A stretch of 64,000 nt of DNA, from the NCBI RefSeq assembly GCF_000745015.1, contig NZ_JQNA01000002.1:4712001-4776000 (forward strand), in the 5' to 3' direction. The stretch comes from Burkholderia sp. 9120. GTDB taxonomy: Bacteria; Pseudomonadota; Gammaproteobacteria; Burkholderiales; Burkholderiaceae. This document shows positions 1 through 8,850 of the stretch, piece by piece. Below the pieces are notes generated by a model. That model was not told where the DNA came from. It saw only the letters and a program-made list of their open reading frames with translations, and searched no databases. The translations under genes were made by a program, and so were the position numbers. The first letter of the stretch is position 1. Each line of letters opens with the position of its first letter.

Positions 1-67
1 GTGGTCGGTTTCCTGGTAAATCCTGCTTTCACAGCACGGCTAGCACTGATTCAACAATCGATCCGCA

Positions 68-97
68 TTTATACACTATTACAACATTTGTTGTCAA
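68..97 (-). promoter_or_regulatory. Leftward sigma70-like promoter with embedded operator palindrome
   Basis: Read on the minus strand there is a perfect -35 TTGACA (97-92), an 18-base spacer and a -10 TATAAA (73-68). The spacer and the -35 edge contain the palindrome ACAACA-N2-TGTTGT (81-94). A near-identical palindrome (ACAACA-N2-TGTTAC) lies at 1057-1070, just upstream of the RpiR-family regulator. This suggests the regulator controls a gene that starts just left of the window. An AGGA-like ribosome site is readable on the minus strand close to position 15. The target gene itself is not visible. Confidence 0.6.
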
Positions 98-111
98 ATA
101 GCATGAGTGTG

Positions 112-146
112 AACCACCCGGAGCCATGCTGCTCCGGGTGGTTTTT
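112..146. terminator. Intrinsic terminator hairpin
   Basis: The arms ACCACCCGGAGC and GCTCCGGGTGGT form a long GC-rich stem with a very short loop. A TTTTT run follows on the plus strand, so the canonical orientation is rightward. On the minus strand only two Ts follow, but the hairpin sits directly after the stop of the leftward RpiR-family gene, so it may also end that transcript and insulate the leftward promoter at 68-97. Confidence 0.7.
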
Positions 147-168
147 ACCTCAATTCAAACGGACATTT

Positions 169-1023
169 TCAAGGGACGTACGCGCCCTTGGCGTGCAACG
201 ACTGCTCGGCGATGGCGAGCTGCTCGACCGCGTCGGCGCCTTCCAGCGCCAGCAGATGCGCGACCAGCGATTCGGTAATCGCGGTCGCCGCCACCAGCGA
301 CGGAAAGAACGACGGGCTCTCGTGCGAAAAGATCAGCACCTTGTCGGCATTCAGCGCGATCGGCGAGACCGCGCTGTCGGTAATGGCGATCAGCTTGCTG
401 CCTTTTTCCTGCGCGGCTTCGGCCACGCGCGCCGCTTCCACCGAATACGGCGCAAAACTGACGACGAGGGTCGCACTATCGCGCTCGACCGAACGCAACT
501 GCATTTCCAGCGTGCCCGCTTCACCGTTGATCAGCGACACGGACGACCGGAACAGCCGATACTCGTAGACGAACCCGAAAGCCACCGCATAACAGGAACG
601 GAAACCGGCCACATGCACATGCGGCGCGCGCCGTAACAGGCGCGCCGCCTCCACGATCGCGCGACCGTTGTGCGCGGCGGTGACCGCGAGATTGTGCTGT
701 TGCGCGGCCAGCAGATCGATAGCCAGCGCGTCTTTCGATTTGACCAGCGAGCGGGCGCGGCTGGTCAGGGCTTCGGGCCGCGTGCGCACGCGCGCGACGA
801 ACAGGTTGCGCAATTCGTTCCAGCCGGGGAAACCGAGTTGCTGCGACAGGCGCACCAGCGAAGCCGGTTGCACCTGCGCACGCTCGGCCACTTTGCGCAT
901 GGACGAGACCGCGACCTCGTCGGGATGATCGAGCAGGAAACCCGCTCCCATCTGGAACTGCGGACTCAGTTCGGAAAAGCGCGCCCTGATCAGGGCGGCG
1001 AGCTGGTCGAAACTGTCTGGCAT
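169..1023 (-). CDS. MurR/RpiR family transcriptional regulator
   Basis: A cytoplasmic sugar-phosphate-responsive DNA-binding protein of 284 residues. The N-terminal RpiR-type helix-turn-helix covers about residues 1-80, with a recognition helix around VQPASLVRLSQQLGF. It is followed by a SIS (sugar isomerase) fold, with AGFRSCYA and the VVSFAPYS segment typical of phosphosugar-binding regulators. I chose the ATG at 1023 because the longer reading frame, starting at 1080, would run through the palindrome at 1057-1070, and because RpiR proteins normally begin close to this point. It follows the debranching enzyme gene in the same direction with a 98-base gap, so partial co-transcription is possible. 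Matching palindromes upstream of this gene and at 81-94 suggest autoregulation plus control of a gene off the left edge. The ligand cannot be named from the sequence. Confidence 0.85.
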   Translation of the reverse strand: MPDSFDQLAALIRARFSELSPQFQMGAGFLLDHPDEVAVSSMRKVAERAQVQPASLVRLSQQLGFPGWNELRNLFVARVRTRPEALTSRARSLVKSKDALAIDLLAAQQHNLAVTAAHNGRAIVEAARLLRRAPHVHVAGFRSCYAVAFGFVYEYRLFRSSVSLINGEAGTLEMQLRSVERDSATLVVSFAPYSVEAARVAEAAQEKGSKLIAITDSAVSPIALNADKVLIFSHESPSFFPSLVAATAITESLVAHLLALEGADAVEQLAIAEQSLHAKGAYVP

Positions 1024-1056
1024 GCGGATGTACCGGGCGAACGGCCGATGAGGATG

Positions 1057-1070
1057 ACAACAAATGTTAC
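1057..1070. promoter_or_regulatory. Candidate RpiR operator
   Basis: ACAACA-AA-TGTTAC is an imperfect inverted repeat 34-47 bases upstream of the regulator's start codon. It matches the perfect palindrome ACAACA-TT-TGTTGT at 81-94 in 11 of 14 positions. Its position fits an autoregulatory site. This is inferred from pattern only. Confidence 0.5.
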
Positions 1071-1121
1071 CACCCGGCACATCGCATCCAACATTAGTGA
1101 CAACACGGTTTTACCGCCGAT

Positions 1122-3395
1122 TTACAACAGCGCCACCACCCGCACATCGCCCTGCTCGGCCGACGCAACCACCTTCTCGCCAATGCGGCGGAACGTGATC
1201 GACACCGACGAATCGCCGACCCGCAGATCGCCGACTTCGAGCCAGTCGATGCCTTCGGGCAGCATCGGCTGTTCGATCAGCACTTCGCGGCGCTCGGCGT
1301 CGATCGTGATGCCCAGACACGCTTCGAGCATCATGAACGGCGAGCCCGCTGCCCAGGCTTGCGGCAGACACGCAACCGGATACGCGGTAGGCGGCTCGCC
1401 GCGTCGCCGCGGAAAACCGCAGAACAGCTCGGGCAAACGCATGTCGAAATTCACCGCCGCCTGGAACAGCGCCTGCAGAAGCCGAACGGCGGCCGCTTTA
1501 CCGCCGTAGCGCGACAGACCGCGCGCGCACAGCGCGTTGTCGTGCGGCCAGACCGAGCCGTTGTGATACGCCATCGGGTTGAAGCGCGCCTGGCTCGCGG
1601 CCAGCGTGCGCACGCCCCAGCCGGTATGAAACAGCGTGGAGTCGAGCGCGCGCACCACCGCTTCGCCGCGCTCCCGCGCAGGCAAACCGAAGGCCAGCAG
1701 ATGGCCCGCGTTCGACGCCATCACGCGACACAGTTCGCCGTGACCGTCGAGCGCGATGCCGTAGAACCCGGACTCTTCCATCCAGTACTTTTCTTCCACG
1801 CACTGACGGATTTTTTTCGCGCGTTCGCTGTAGTGCTCGGCCGGTTCGTGCAGGCCGCGCAGCTTCGCGAAGTGCGCCATCGTGTCGAACGCGGCGCTCG
1901 CGTAGGCCTGCACTTCGACGAGCGCAATCGGGCCGTCGGGAAAGCGGCCGTCGGCATGAAACACCGAGTCGTGGCTGTCTTTCCAACCTTGATTCGCCAG
2001 ACCGCCGTCCGACTCGCGCTGATAGTCGAGCAGGCCGAAACGGTTCTTGTCGCACACGCCCGCGACCCACTGCGCCGCGCGCTCAAGCGCCGGCCACAAT
2101 TCGTCGATCAGCGCGAGGTCGCCCGTGCGTGCCGCGTAGGCGCCGGCCAGCACGATAAACAGCGGCGTAGTGTCGACGCCGCCGTAGTACAACGCGAACG
2201 GCACTTCACCCGTGGCGGCCATTTCGCCCTTGCGCATTTCGTGCATGATCTTGCCGGGCGCGGCGTCGCGGAACGGCGAGTTTTCACGCGCCTGATGCTC
2301 GGCGAGAAAACGCAACACACCGGCCGCCAGTTGCGGCTGCAACCACAACGTCTGCAGCGACGTGATCACGGCGTCGCGACCGAACGGCGTCGAGAACCAC
2401 GGAATGCCGGCATACGGATACGGACCGGTGGCGAGGTCCGTGGTCAGTAGACCCAGGTCGGCGAGCGAACGGTCGATCCATGCGTTGAACAGCGGATTGC
2501 TCGAACGTACCCTCGCGGTCACGCGACGGCGCTCGCGCATCACGAGGTGGGCGTCGACCAGCGCGGCGCGCACCGCGGCGCGGCCGACGCGCGGACGCTC
2601 CGCGTCGATCTGCGACATGTGCGCTTCACTCTGCGCGTGAGTGGGCTGGGAGACTTCGGCGGCGGGCTTGCCCGCTTGCGGCACGACCTGCACCGCCACC
2701 GACAGATAAATCGACACGCACGCCTGCGCCGGCAGCTTGACGGTGTAATCGGCACGGTCGGCGAACAGCTTGTCCGGTTCCGGCGAGAACGCGATCTGCA
2801 CGTTGCGCGCCACGTCGTCGAGACCCAGATAGCCGAGCAGCACCTCGCGGTTTTCAATCCGTGCGGGTTCGATGCGGCCTTGCTTGTCGCGCTTCAGGCC
2901 GCGCACTTCGAACATGTCGCGGAAGTCGCTGGCGAACGAAATGGACAGCGGCACGGTAGCGTCGCTGGTGCCGTAATTGGTGAGTTCGATCGCTTCGTTG
3001 AGCACGGTGCCCGACAGCACCCGCACGCGCTCGACGTGGATCACGCCCTCCGGTGTACTGTCGCCGCCGAGCGGCGGCAGCGGACGATTGGTCAGATGCG
3101 CGGTGAACGACGTGTTGTCGCTGCTGACACTGCCCGACAACAGCGACGGCGCGCGGCCGCCGAAGGTCAGCCGCAGTTGCGACAGCACCCGCGTGTCGTT
3201 GACGAACAGGCCGTCGTCGTGGCCCGTGATATCGCCGAGCGGATCGTTGACGATGAAGGTGTCGCCGGACTTCAGCACATGCTGGGCGGCGCTCGCGACG
3301 TTGAGATTTTCCGTCGGGATGAATGCGCCGTCCGGCTCGGGTTCGTGATGATCGATTCCGCCCGAAAGGCCGCCGAGGGCTTCTGGCTGCTGCAT
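1122..3395 (-). CDS. Amylo-alpha-1,6-glucosidase / glycogen-debranching family protein
   Basis: A predicted cytoplasmic glycosidase of 757 residues. The N-terminal half is the glycogen-debranching N-terminal beta-sandwich domain (FIVNDPLGDITGHDDGLFVN then NDTRVLSQL). The C-terminal half is an (alpha/alpha)6 barrel of the GDE_C/MGH1 type (GIPWFSTPFGRDAVIT, WKDSHDSVFHADG and HNGSVWPHDNA are family hallmarks). The acidic residues in GRDA and in the WKDS segment are candidate catalytic or substrate contacts. The ATG at 3395 is chosen because AGGAG lies about 8 bases upstream and the upstream extension is low-complexity and Arg-rich. No glg genes adjoin it, so the substrate (glycogen, trehalose-related or other oligosaccharide) is open. 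It is followed on the same strand by the RpiR-type regulator. Confidence 0.87.
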   Translation of the reverse strand: MQQPEALGGLSGGIDHHEPEPDGAFIPTENLNVASAAQHVLKSGDTFIVNDPLGDITGHDDGLFVNDTRVLSQLRLTFGGRAPSLLSGSVSSDNTSFTAHLTNRPLPPLGGDSTPEGVIHVERVRVLSGTVLNEAIELTNYGTSDATVPLSISFASDFRDMFEVRGLKRDKQGRIEPARIENREVLLGYLGLDDVARNVQIAFSPEPDKLFADRADYTVKLPAQACVSIYLSVAVQVVPQAGKPAAEVSQPTHAQSEAHMSQIDAERPRVGRAAVRAALVDAHLVMRERRRVTARVRSSNPLFNAWIDRSLADLGLLTTDLATGPYPYAGIPWFSTPFGRDAVITSLQTLWLQPQLAAGVLRFLAEHQARENSPFRDAAPGKIMHEMRKGEMAATGEVPFALYYGGVDTTPLFIVLAGAYAARTGDLALIDELWPALERAAQWVAGVCDKNRFGLLDYQRESDGGLANQGWKDSHDSVFHADGRFPDGPIALVEVQAYASAAFDTMAHFAKLRGLHEPAEHYSERAKKIRQCVEEKYWMEESGFYGIALDGHGELCRVMASNAGHLLAFGLPARERGEAVVRALDSTLFHTGWGVRTLAASQARFNPMAYHNGSVWPHDNALCARGLSRYGGKAAAVRLLQALFQAAVNFDMRLPELFCGFPRRRGEPPTAYPVACLPQAWAAGSPFMMLEACLGITIDAERREVLIEQPMLPEGIDWLEVGDLRVGDSSVSITFRRIGEKVVASAEQGDVRVVALL

Positions 3396-3613
3396 CAGAG
3401 TCACTCCTATGGGTTCGCTTGTGCGTTCATGGTGCGTTCGGTGTCCCATCCGGTTGCTGCTGGGACCAGCCCGGTCGCTTCCGATTGTAGAGGGTCTACC
3501 CGCGTCAGACGAACTTATCACGGCGGAGTTTCGGATTTTTTTCCGTGGCACAGGACGTGCAGGGTTTTCGCGGCGGCGGCGGCAACGACGCAACGCAGCG
3601 CCGGCAGCGGCCA

Positions 3614-3642
3614 TAAAAAAAGGCGCGATCGCTCGCGCCTTT
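3614..3642 (-). terminator. gltA intrinsic terminator
   Basis: A perfect 10-bp stem, AAAGGCGCGA / TCGCGCCTTT, with a 4-base loop. On the minus strand it is followed by a run of seven Ts. It lies about 70 bases downstream of the citrate synthase stop codon. Confidence 0.9.
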
Positions 3643-3649
3643 CATCGGC

Positions 3650-3672
3650 TTACTTCCGGTGAACGGAAGTAA
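3650..3672 (-). other. Second hairpin in the gltA 3' region
   Basis: TTACTTCCG / CGGAAGTAA form a perfect 9-bp stem around a 5-base loop, between the gltA stop and the intrinsic terminator. It has no T run, so it is not itself a terminator. It may protect the 3' end or be a processing site. Confidence 0.6.
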
Positions 3673-3708
3673 TTGTTTCAGCCAATCGTCATGCACCACA
3701 CGATTGCT

Positions 3709-5007
3709 TTACCGCTGTGCCAGCGGCTTCGCTTCACGTTGCGTCTCGCCCACGAACAGCTGACGCGGACGACCGATCTTCTGTTCCGGATCGGCGATCA
3801 TTTCGTTCCACTGCGCAATCCAGCCGACCGTACGCGCCATCGCGAAGATGCACGTGAACATCGCGGTCGGAATACCCAGCGCGCGCTGCACGATACCCGA
3901 GTAAAAGTCGACGTTCGGGTACAGCTTGCGCGACACGAAGTAGTCGTCTTCCAGGGCGATCTTTTCCAGCGCCATGGCCAGCTTGAACAGCGGGTCGTCG
4001 TGCAGGCCCAGTTCTTCCAGCACTTCGTAGCAGGTTTCGCGCATCAGCTTGGCGCGCGGATCGTAGTTCTTGTAGACGCGGTGACCGAAACCCATCAGCT
4101 TCACGCCGGAGTTCTTGTCCTTCACCTTCGCGATGAATTCGGGAATGTTCTCGACCGAGCCGATTTCTTCCAGCATGTTCAGCGCGGCTTCGTTCGCGCC
4201 GCCGTGTGCCGGCCCCCACAAACACGCGATACCGGCCGCGATACACGCGAACGGATTCGCGCCCGACGAACCAGCCAGACGCACGGTCGAGGTCGACGCG
4301 TTCTGTTCGTGGTCCGCGTGGAGGATCAGGATACGGTCGAGCGCGCGCACCAGCACGTCGTTGACCTCGTACTCTTCGGCCGGATTGGCGAACATCATGC
4401 GCATGAAATTCGCGCTGTACGACAGCTCGTTCTTCGGATAAACGAACGGCTGACCGACGGTGTACTTGTACGCCATCGCCACCAGCGTGGGCAGCTTCGC
4501 GATCATGCGAACCGCGGAAATGTCACGATGCAGCGGATTGTTGATATCGAGCGAGTCGTGATAGAACGCCGACAGCGCGCCGACGGCCGCTACCAGAATC
4601 GCCATCGGGTGCGCGTCGCGACGGAAGCCGCGGAAGAAGAAATGCATCTGGTCATGCACCATCGTGTGCTGCGTGACGGTCTCGACGAACTCTTCCTTCT
4701 GCTGCGCGGTGGGCAATTCGCCTTTCAGCAGCAGATAGCAGGTTTCGAGGAAGTCGGCGTTTTGCGCCAGATTGTCGATCGGATAACCGCGATACAGCAG
4801 CTCGCCCTTGTCACCGTCGATATACGTGATTTCCGAATTGCAGGCCGCCGTCGACATGAAGCCCGGGTCGTACGTGAACTTGCCGGTCTGGCCGTAAAGC
4901 TTGCGGATGTCGATTACGTCCGGCCCGAGCGAGCCTTGATAGATCGGCAGATCGATAGTCTGGTCGCTGTCGGAAAAGCTCAGCGTTGCGTGTGTCTTCG
5001 AGTTCAT
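3709..5007 (-). CDS. gltA: Citrate synthase (type II, hexameric)
   Basis: Condenses acetyl-CoA and oxaloacetate to citrate at the entry of the TCA cycle, in the cytoplasm. The product is 432 residues, the usual length for NADH-sensitive Gram-negative citrate synthases. The three catalytic motifs are present: WGPAHGGAN (first His), GFGHRVYKN (second His) and NVDFYSGI (Asp). The N-terminal region with [16 protein letters not shown] and [10 protein letters not shown] is typical of the family. It stands alone in a monocistronic arrangement, with a strong terminator after it and a 419-base divergent region before it. Nothing unusual is seen in the protein. Confidence 0.98.
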   Translation of the reverse strand: MNSKTHATLSFSDSDQTIDLPIYQGSLGPDVIDIRKLYGQTGKFTYDPGFMSTAACNSEITYIDGDKGELLYRGYPIDNLAQNADFLETCYLLLKGELPTAQQKEEFVETVTQHTMVHDQMHFFFRGFRRDAHPMAILVAAVGALSAFYHDSLDINNPLHRDISAVRMIAKLPTLVAMAYKYTVGQPFVYPKNELSYSANFMRMMFANPAEEYEVNDVLVRALDRILILHADHEQNASTSTVRLAGSSGANPFACIAAGIACLWGPAHGGANEAALNMLEEIGSVENIPEFIAKVKDKNSGVKLMGFGHRVYKNYDPRAKLMRETCYEVLEELGLHDDPLFKLAMALEKIALEDDYFVSRKLYPNVDFYSGIVQRALGIPTAMFTCIFAMARTVGWIAQWNEMIADPEQKIGRPRQLFVGETQREAKPLAQR

Positions 5008-5371
5008 CTACACGTTCCTTTTACTGTCACATCGCACACGTGCCGGCATGCTCGATCGTCACAGCGTGCTATGACCGGGTTGGCATGCTCAGGCTCCGCT
5101 TCGCATTCTAAGGTCCAGAGGGGCCTTCATTGCGACGATTGGCCGCAACAATCCATCTCGACTGGCGCAACATTCGTTGCCGCGGACGGCGCTGAAACGC
5201 ACGCCGGCAGGCTGCGCGAAAACGCGTCGTGCAACTATTTACAAGCGCCGCTGAAATGAAAGCTAGCGCGCTCGTTGCAACAATGTTTTGCGGTAGTCAA
5301 GCTGCGCGGGCGGAATCCATCTGCGATACTGGCTTCGTGTTTTGCTTCCCCTGCGAACACATGCTGTCTTT
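5008..5371. other. Divergent intergenic region between gltA and an unknown gene
   Basis: About 360 bases without a credible coding sequence. It must contain the leftward gltA promoter and probably a rightward promoter, since an intrinsic terminator ends it on the plus strand at 5372-5400. I could not place either promoter with confidence. A short terminated transcript (small RNA or attenuated leader) is possible here. Confidence 0.5.
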
Positions 5372-5400
5372 GGCCCGCCGGTTGACGGCGGGCCTTTTTA
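5372..5400 (+). terminator. Intrinsic terminator or attenuator immediately upstream of a CDS
   Basis: GGCCCGCCG / CGGCGGGCC make a perfect 9-bp GC stem around GTTGA, followed by TTTTT. It ends only 26 bases before the ATG at 5427, and no gene ends upstream on this strand. It therefore either terminates a small RNA or acts as an attenuator in the leader of the next gene. Confidence 0.85.
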
Positions 5401-5426
5401 ATCGGCCAGAACAAAGGAAGGACCCG

Positions 5427-5828
5427 ATGAACGCCTCTCTCGAAACGCTGTTTCCGGACCATGTCCACAACGAAGACAACATCGTCACTGCGCTGAATCA
5501 TCAGGACATCGTGGTCGCGTTGTCAGCAGCGCTGAAGACGCAAGATGTAGCGGTACTGCACATGCTCTACCCGCGCACCGACGCACGCACCCATCGCAGC
5601 CTCGACGCGCTCGTCGACGTGTTGCACGGCCACGGCCTGCACGAAGTCGCGGATCTGATCGCGCAGGAAGCGCACTATCTGCTGTTCAAAGACCCGGTGA
5701 AAGCGTGGAAAGCGTTCCACGAAATCCGCAACGACTCGCTCGCGATCGGCGTGCATCTGTACTACCACGGTCTGGTTGGCGAAGCGGCGGAACTCGCGCT
5801 CGACAAAGACGCCCATCGCAAAGCTTGA
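5427..5828 (+). CDS. Conserved hypothetical protein, 133 residues
   Basis: I do not recognise a named domain. The protein is acidic and largely helical by composition, with no signal peptide or membrane segment, so it is probably cytoplasmic. Repeated helix-like segments (NHQDIVVALSAALKTQDVAV, DLIAQEAHYLLF, KAWKAFHEIR) suggest a small helical bundle. The ATG at 5427 is preceded by a strong AAGGAAGG ribosome site. Upstream, an intrinsic terminator lies within the leader, so expression may depend on anti-termination or on a promoter overlapping the hairpin. Downstream is a convergent hydrolase gene with a 24-base gap. Function unknown. Confidence 0.75.
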   Translation: MNASLETLFPDHVHNEDNIVTALNHQDIVVALSAALKTQDVAVLHMLYPRTDARTHRSLDALVDVLHGHGLHEVADLIAQEAHYLLFKDPVKAWKAFHEIRNDSLAIGVHLYYHGLVGEAAELALDKDAHRKA

Positions 5829-5852
5829 GTTTTTTGCAGGCTTGCCGCGCGT

Positions 5853-6710
5853 TCAACCCGCGTTGATCGCACCGATAAACTCGTGCACATAGCGATTGAA
5901 CGCGGACGGATGCGCCAGGTTCATCCCATGCGACGCGCCGCGCACCGTCTCGCGGCGCGCATCCGGCAACCATTCCTGTAATGCGTCGGCGGCCCGGCGG
6001 AACATCAGCGGGCTCTTTTCGCCATCGATCAGCAAGACCGGGCAGCGAATTTCAGTGGCTTCGTCGCGCACATACGCCGGCAACGGATCGCGGAATTGAC
6101 GCGCGAGCGTGTGCGCGTTGTCGGTCGCCATCTGCCGGAAACCCGGCGTGCTCATCGCCCAGAAGCCAGGTCGGCTCACCGAGTCGACGAACAGTTGCAA
6201 GCCGGCTTCCACTTCCCCCGTTTCAATCAATTGCGCGGCTTTGGCGCGTAACGCGTTGACCATTTCCGGCAAGCTCGCGGGCGGACGCCCGGCAATCTGC
6301 AGCGGACCGCCCGGATCGGCGAGCGTCAAAGTGCGCACTCGCCCAGGGTGACGTCGCGCGAAATGGTAGGCCACGCAGCCGCCGCGCGAATGCCCCACCA
6401 CGTGCGCGGGCCCCATGCCGAAACGGTCGATGAATTCAGCGACTTCGTCCGCATGTTCGCTCCAGCTGAACGGCAAGTCGGGTTCGGTATCGGTCACTGG
6501 CCAGTAATGCGTGAGACTCACCGCGACGCAGCGGTAATGCTTCGACAGTCCCGCGAGTTGCGGTTGCCAGTAACGGAGATCGCACAGCGAGCCATGCACG
6601 AACAGCAGCAACTCGCCTTCGCCGGCTTCGACGTAAGGCATGCGCAAACCGCTTTGGAGTTCGACAAAGGAAGACGACGACGGGGACGAAGCGGAAACAG
6701 ATTGATTCAC
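5853..6710 (-). CDS. Alpha/beta fold hydrolase
   Basis: A predicted cytoplasmic hydrolase of 285 residues. The fold's landmarks are visible: the oxyanion region LFVHGSLCD, the nucleophile elbow GHSRGG (Ser), an acidic residue in LLIDGEKSPL and the catalytic His in RGASHGMN. A Ser-rich stretch follows the start. Family members include lactonases, esterases and C-C hydrolases, and the sequence does not say which. It is not in an obvious operon. The gene to the left converges on it and the next gene on the right is 236 bases away on the same strand. Confidence 0.85.
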   Translation of the reverse strand: MNQSVSASSPSSSSFVELQSGLRMPYVEAGEGELLLFVHGSLCDLRYWQPQLAGLSKHYRCVAVSLTHYWPVTDTEPDLPFSWSEHADEVAEFIDRFGMGPAHVVGHSRGGCVAYHFARRHPGRVRTLTLADPGGPLQIAGRPPASLPEMVNALRAKAAQLIETGEVEAGLQLFVDSVSRPGFWAMSTPGFRQMATDNAHTLARQFRDPLPAYVRDEATEIRCPVLLIDGEKSPLMFRRAADALQEWLPDARRETVRGASHGMNLAHPSAFNRYVHEFIGAINAG

Positions 6711-6946
6711 GGGTGGTTCACGGACAGCGCGGCGACGCGTGGATTCAGCGTTACCGGCTTGAAATTGAATTGAAAGAAAAAGCGAGTCCGCGTCCCTGCA
6801 AGTGGGACGCGTGGCGTATTGTCACACAGCCACTCGAACCGCGTGGCAGGTGTTCAACGCGATGCAGCGGTGCTGCACTCAGCGTGGGGTCCGGATTGCG
6901 CCACCGGCAATCGCGATGGCAACGACGCGGGCGGGCCCGCGCCGGC

Positions 6947-7999
6947 TCATTCGTACGCGAGATCGTCGAGCAAACCGGCGCTCGCCGCCGCGCCCGCGCC
7001 ACGTACTGCGCAGGTGAGCGGTTCGTCGGCGACGCGCACCTCGAGTCCGATTTCATTCGTCAGGCGGCGACTCAGATTGCTCAGCAGCGCGCCGCCGCCG
7101 GTCAGCACGATGCCGTTGTTCGCGATGTCGGTCACCAGTTCGGCCGGCGCCTGTTCGAGGCCGCGCTTCACCGCGCCGATCACCTGGCGCAGCGGGCCTT
7201 CGATCGCATCGGCGATATCGTGGTTGCTCAACTGGACCGTGCGCGGCAAACCGTCGTCGACACTGCGACCGGTCGCGTTCATATGTTCGGCCGGCACGTC
7301 GCGGATGGCCGAACCGATACTCTTCTTGACATGCTCAGCGGTCTGCTCACCGAGCAGCACGCCGTACAGATTGCGCACGTAACTGATGATCGCCATGTCG
7401 AAGCTGTCGCCGCCGACGCGAATCGAGCCGTTGTACGCCATGCCGCCGAGCGCGATCACCCCGACTTCGGTGGTCCCGCCGCCGATATCCACCACCATCG
7501 AACCGGTCGCCTCCGACACCGGCAAGCCCGCGCCGACCGCCGACGCCAGCGATTCGCCGATCAGGCTCACCTTCCACGCGCCCGCCGCAACCGCTGCTTC
7601 CTTGATCGCGCGACGTTCGACCTGGGTCGCGCCGGCCGGCACGCACAGCGTGAACGCGGCGCGGCGGCTGAACAGCGGCCGTGGCCGCGCCATGTCGACG
7701 AATTGGCGAATCATGTGTTCGGCGGCGGAGAAGTTGGCGATCACGCCGTGGCGCATCGGCCGTACCGCTTCGAGGTTGCGCGGCGCGCGGCCGAGCAGTT
7801 GACGCGCCTGAGTGCCGACCGCGGCGACGCGTTGCGCCCCGGAAGCAGGCTGTTTCTCGAAGCAGACCACGGACGGCTGATTCAGCACGATGCCGCCGTC
7901 GTCGGTATAGATCAGGGTATTGGCCGTGCCGAGGTCCACCGCCACGGCATGACGGAACAGGCGATCGAAAAGCGGGTAATGCGGCGTCGGTTTGGCCAT
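6947..7999 (-). CDS. Rod shape-determining protein MreB-like (second, divergent copy)
   Basis: An actin-fold ATPase of 350 residues. Phosphate-1 motif VDLGTANTLIY, phosphate-2 motif VVDIGGGTTEVGVI and adenosine motif LTGGGALL are all present, so ATP binding is likely. MreB forms membrane-associated filaments that guide peptidoglycan synthesis. The usual mreB lies with mreCD, mrdA and rodA, none of which are here, so I read this as a stand-alone paralogue. The FEKQPASGAQRVAAVGTQAR and RNLEAVRPMRHG segments look more divergent than standard MreB. The ATG at 7999 is chosen because the homologous core begins about 15 residues after it. Whether the cell also has canonical mreB cannot be seen. Confidence 0.85.
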   Translation of the reverse strand: MAKPTPHYPLFDRLFRHAVAVDLGTANTLIYTDDGGIVLNQPSVVCFEKQPASGAQRVAAVGTQARQLLGRAPRNLEAVRPMRHGVIANFSAAEHMIRQFVDMARPRPLFSRRAAFTLCVPAGATQVERRAIKEAAVAAGAWKVSLIGESLASAVGAGLPVSEATGSMVVDIGGGTTEVGVIALGGMAYNGSIRVGGDSFDMAIISYVRNLYGVLLGEQTAEHVKKSIGSAIRDVPAEHMNATGRSVDDGLPRTVQLSNHDIADAIEGPLRQVIGAVKRGLEQAPAELVTDIANNGIVLTGGGALLSNLSRRLTNEIGLEVRVADEPLTCAVRGAGAAASAGLLDDLAYE

Positions 8000-8190
8000 A
8001 AGAAGGCTCTGTTGTGTCGTTATCCGCCCATACCGGGCAGTCTGAAAAGTGCGCCCCCGGTCACCCGAGCCGCGTGGCACGCCCAGCAGGACGTAACGCG
8101 GTCCGCGCGGCGGGGGTGATTTTCATGCTAATGAGCTATTAACGGCAAGCAGATCGAAATCTTTAGGGCCACTTTTCAATCGGGGCCGTG

Positions 8191-8850
8191 TCAGCCGCGC
8201 GACAAAGCGCCCAATGCGTGCTCCAGCGCTTCCTGGCCGAGCGCGACGCCGTCGGCATTGATCGTATGACCAATGCCTGGCAGCGCGTAGGCGTCGACCG
8301 TATAACCGGCGTTGCTGAAGGTGTCGGCGGCGTATTCCAGTTCCTGCACCGGGATCACTTCGTCGTCTTCGCCGTGGATCAGCGTGAGCGGCGTGCCGTT
8401 GTGCACCGTGACCACCGACGCGAGCCGCCCCGAATACGCAACCACGCCGGCCGCGCCCTCCGCGCTGGTCGCCACGTGATGCATCGCCATGATCGAGCCT
8501 TGCGAGAAACCCACCAGTGCAAGCCGGTCGAAAGCTACGCGCCAGTGCGCGAGTTCCGCGTCGAGCACGGTGCGCAGTGCCGGATAGGCGGCGGCGACGC
8601 GTGCTTCGCGGTTGCCTTCGTTGACCTCGCGCAGGCTGAACCATTGGCGGCCGCCGAAGCCGCCGTCGAATGCGTCGGTGCCGTCGAGCGACGTGAACGC
8701 GACGTCCGGCAGACTCTCGCTCCAGATGTCCGCAAGCGGCATCAGATCGCGCGCGTTGCTACCGACGCCGTGCAACAGCACGACGAGACCTTTGGCCGGC
8801 GCCGTTGCCGGTGCGCGCCGCCAGCCGTGTTCGAATTGCTCCCAGGCCAT
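8191..8850 (-). CDS. Carboxylesterase / phospholipase family alpha/beta hydrolase
   Basis: A 219-residue small esterase of the YpfH/EstB-like carboxylesterase group. LVVLLHGVGSNARDLMPLA is the family N-terminal signature, with nucleophile elbow GFSQGS, Asp in HGEDDEVIP and His in GIGHTIN. It has no signal peptide and is probably cytoplasmic. The ATG at 8850 is chosen over upstream starts because the family begins with a short strand before the LLHG motif. It is divergent from the DHA2 exporter gene on the right. Substrate unknown. Confidence 0.88.
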   Translation of the reverse strand: MAWEQFEHGWRRAPATAPAKGLVVLLHGVGSNARDLMPLADIWSESLPDVAFTSLDGTDAFDGGFGGRQWFSLREVNEGNREARVAAAYPALRTVLDAELAHWRVAFDRLALVGFSQGSIMAMHHVATSAEGAAGVVAYSGRLASVVTVHNGTPLTLIHGEDDEVIPVQELEYAADTFSNAGYTVDAYALPGIGHTINADGVALGQEALEHALGALSRG

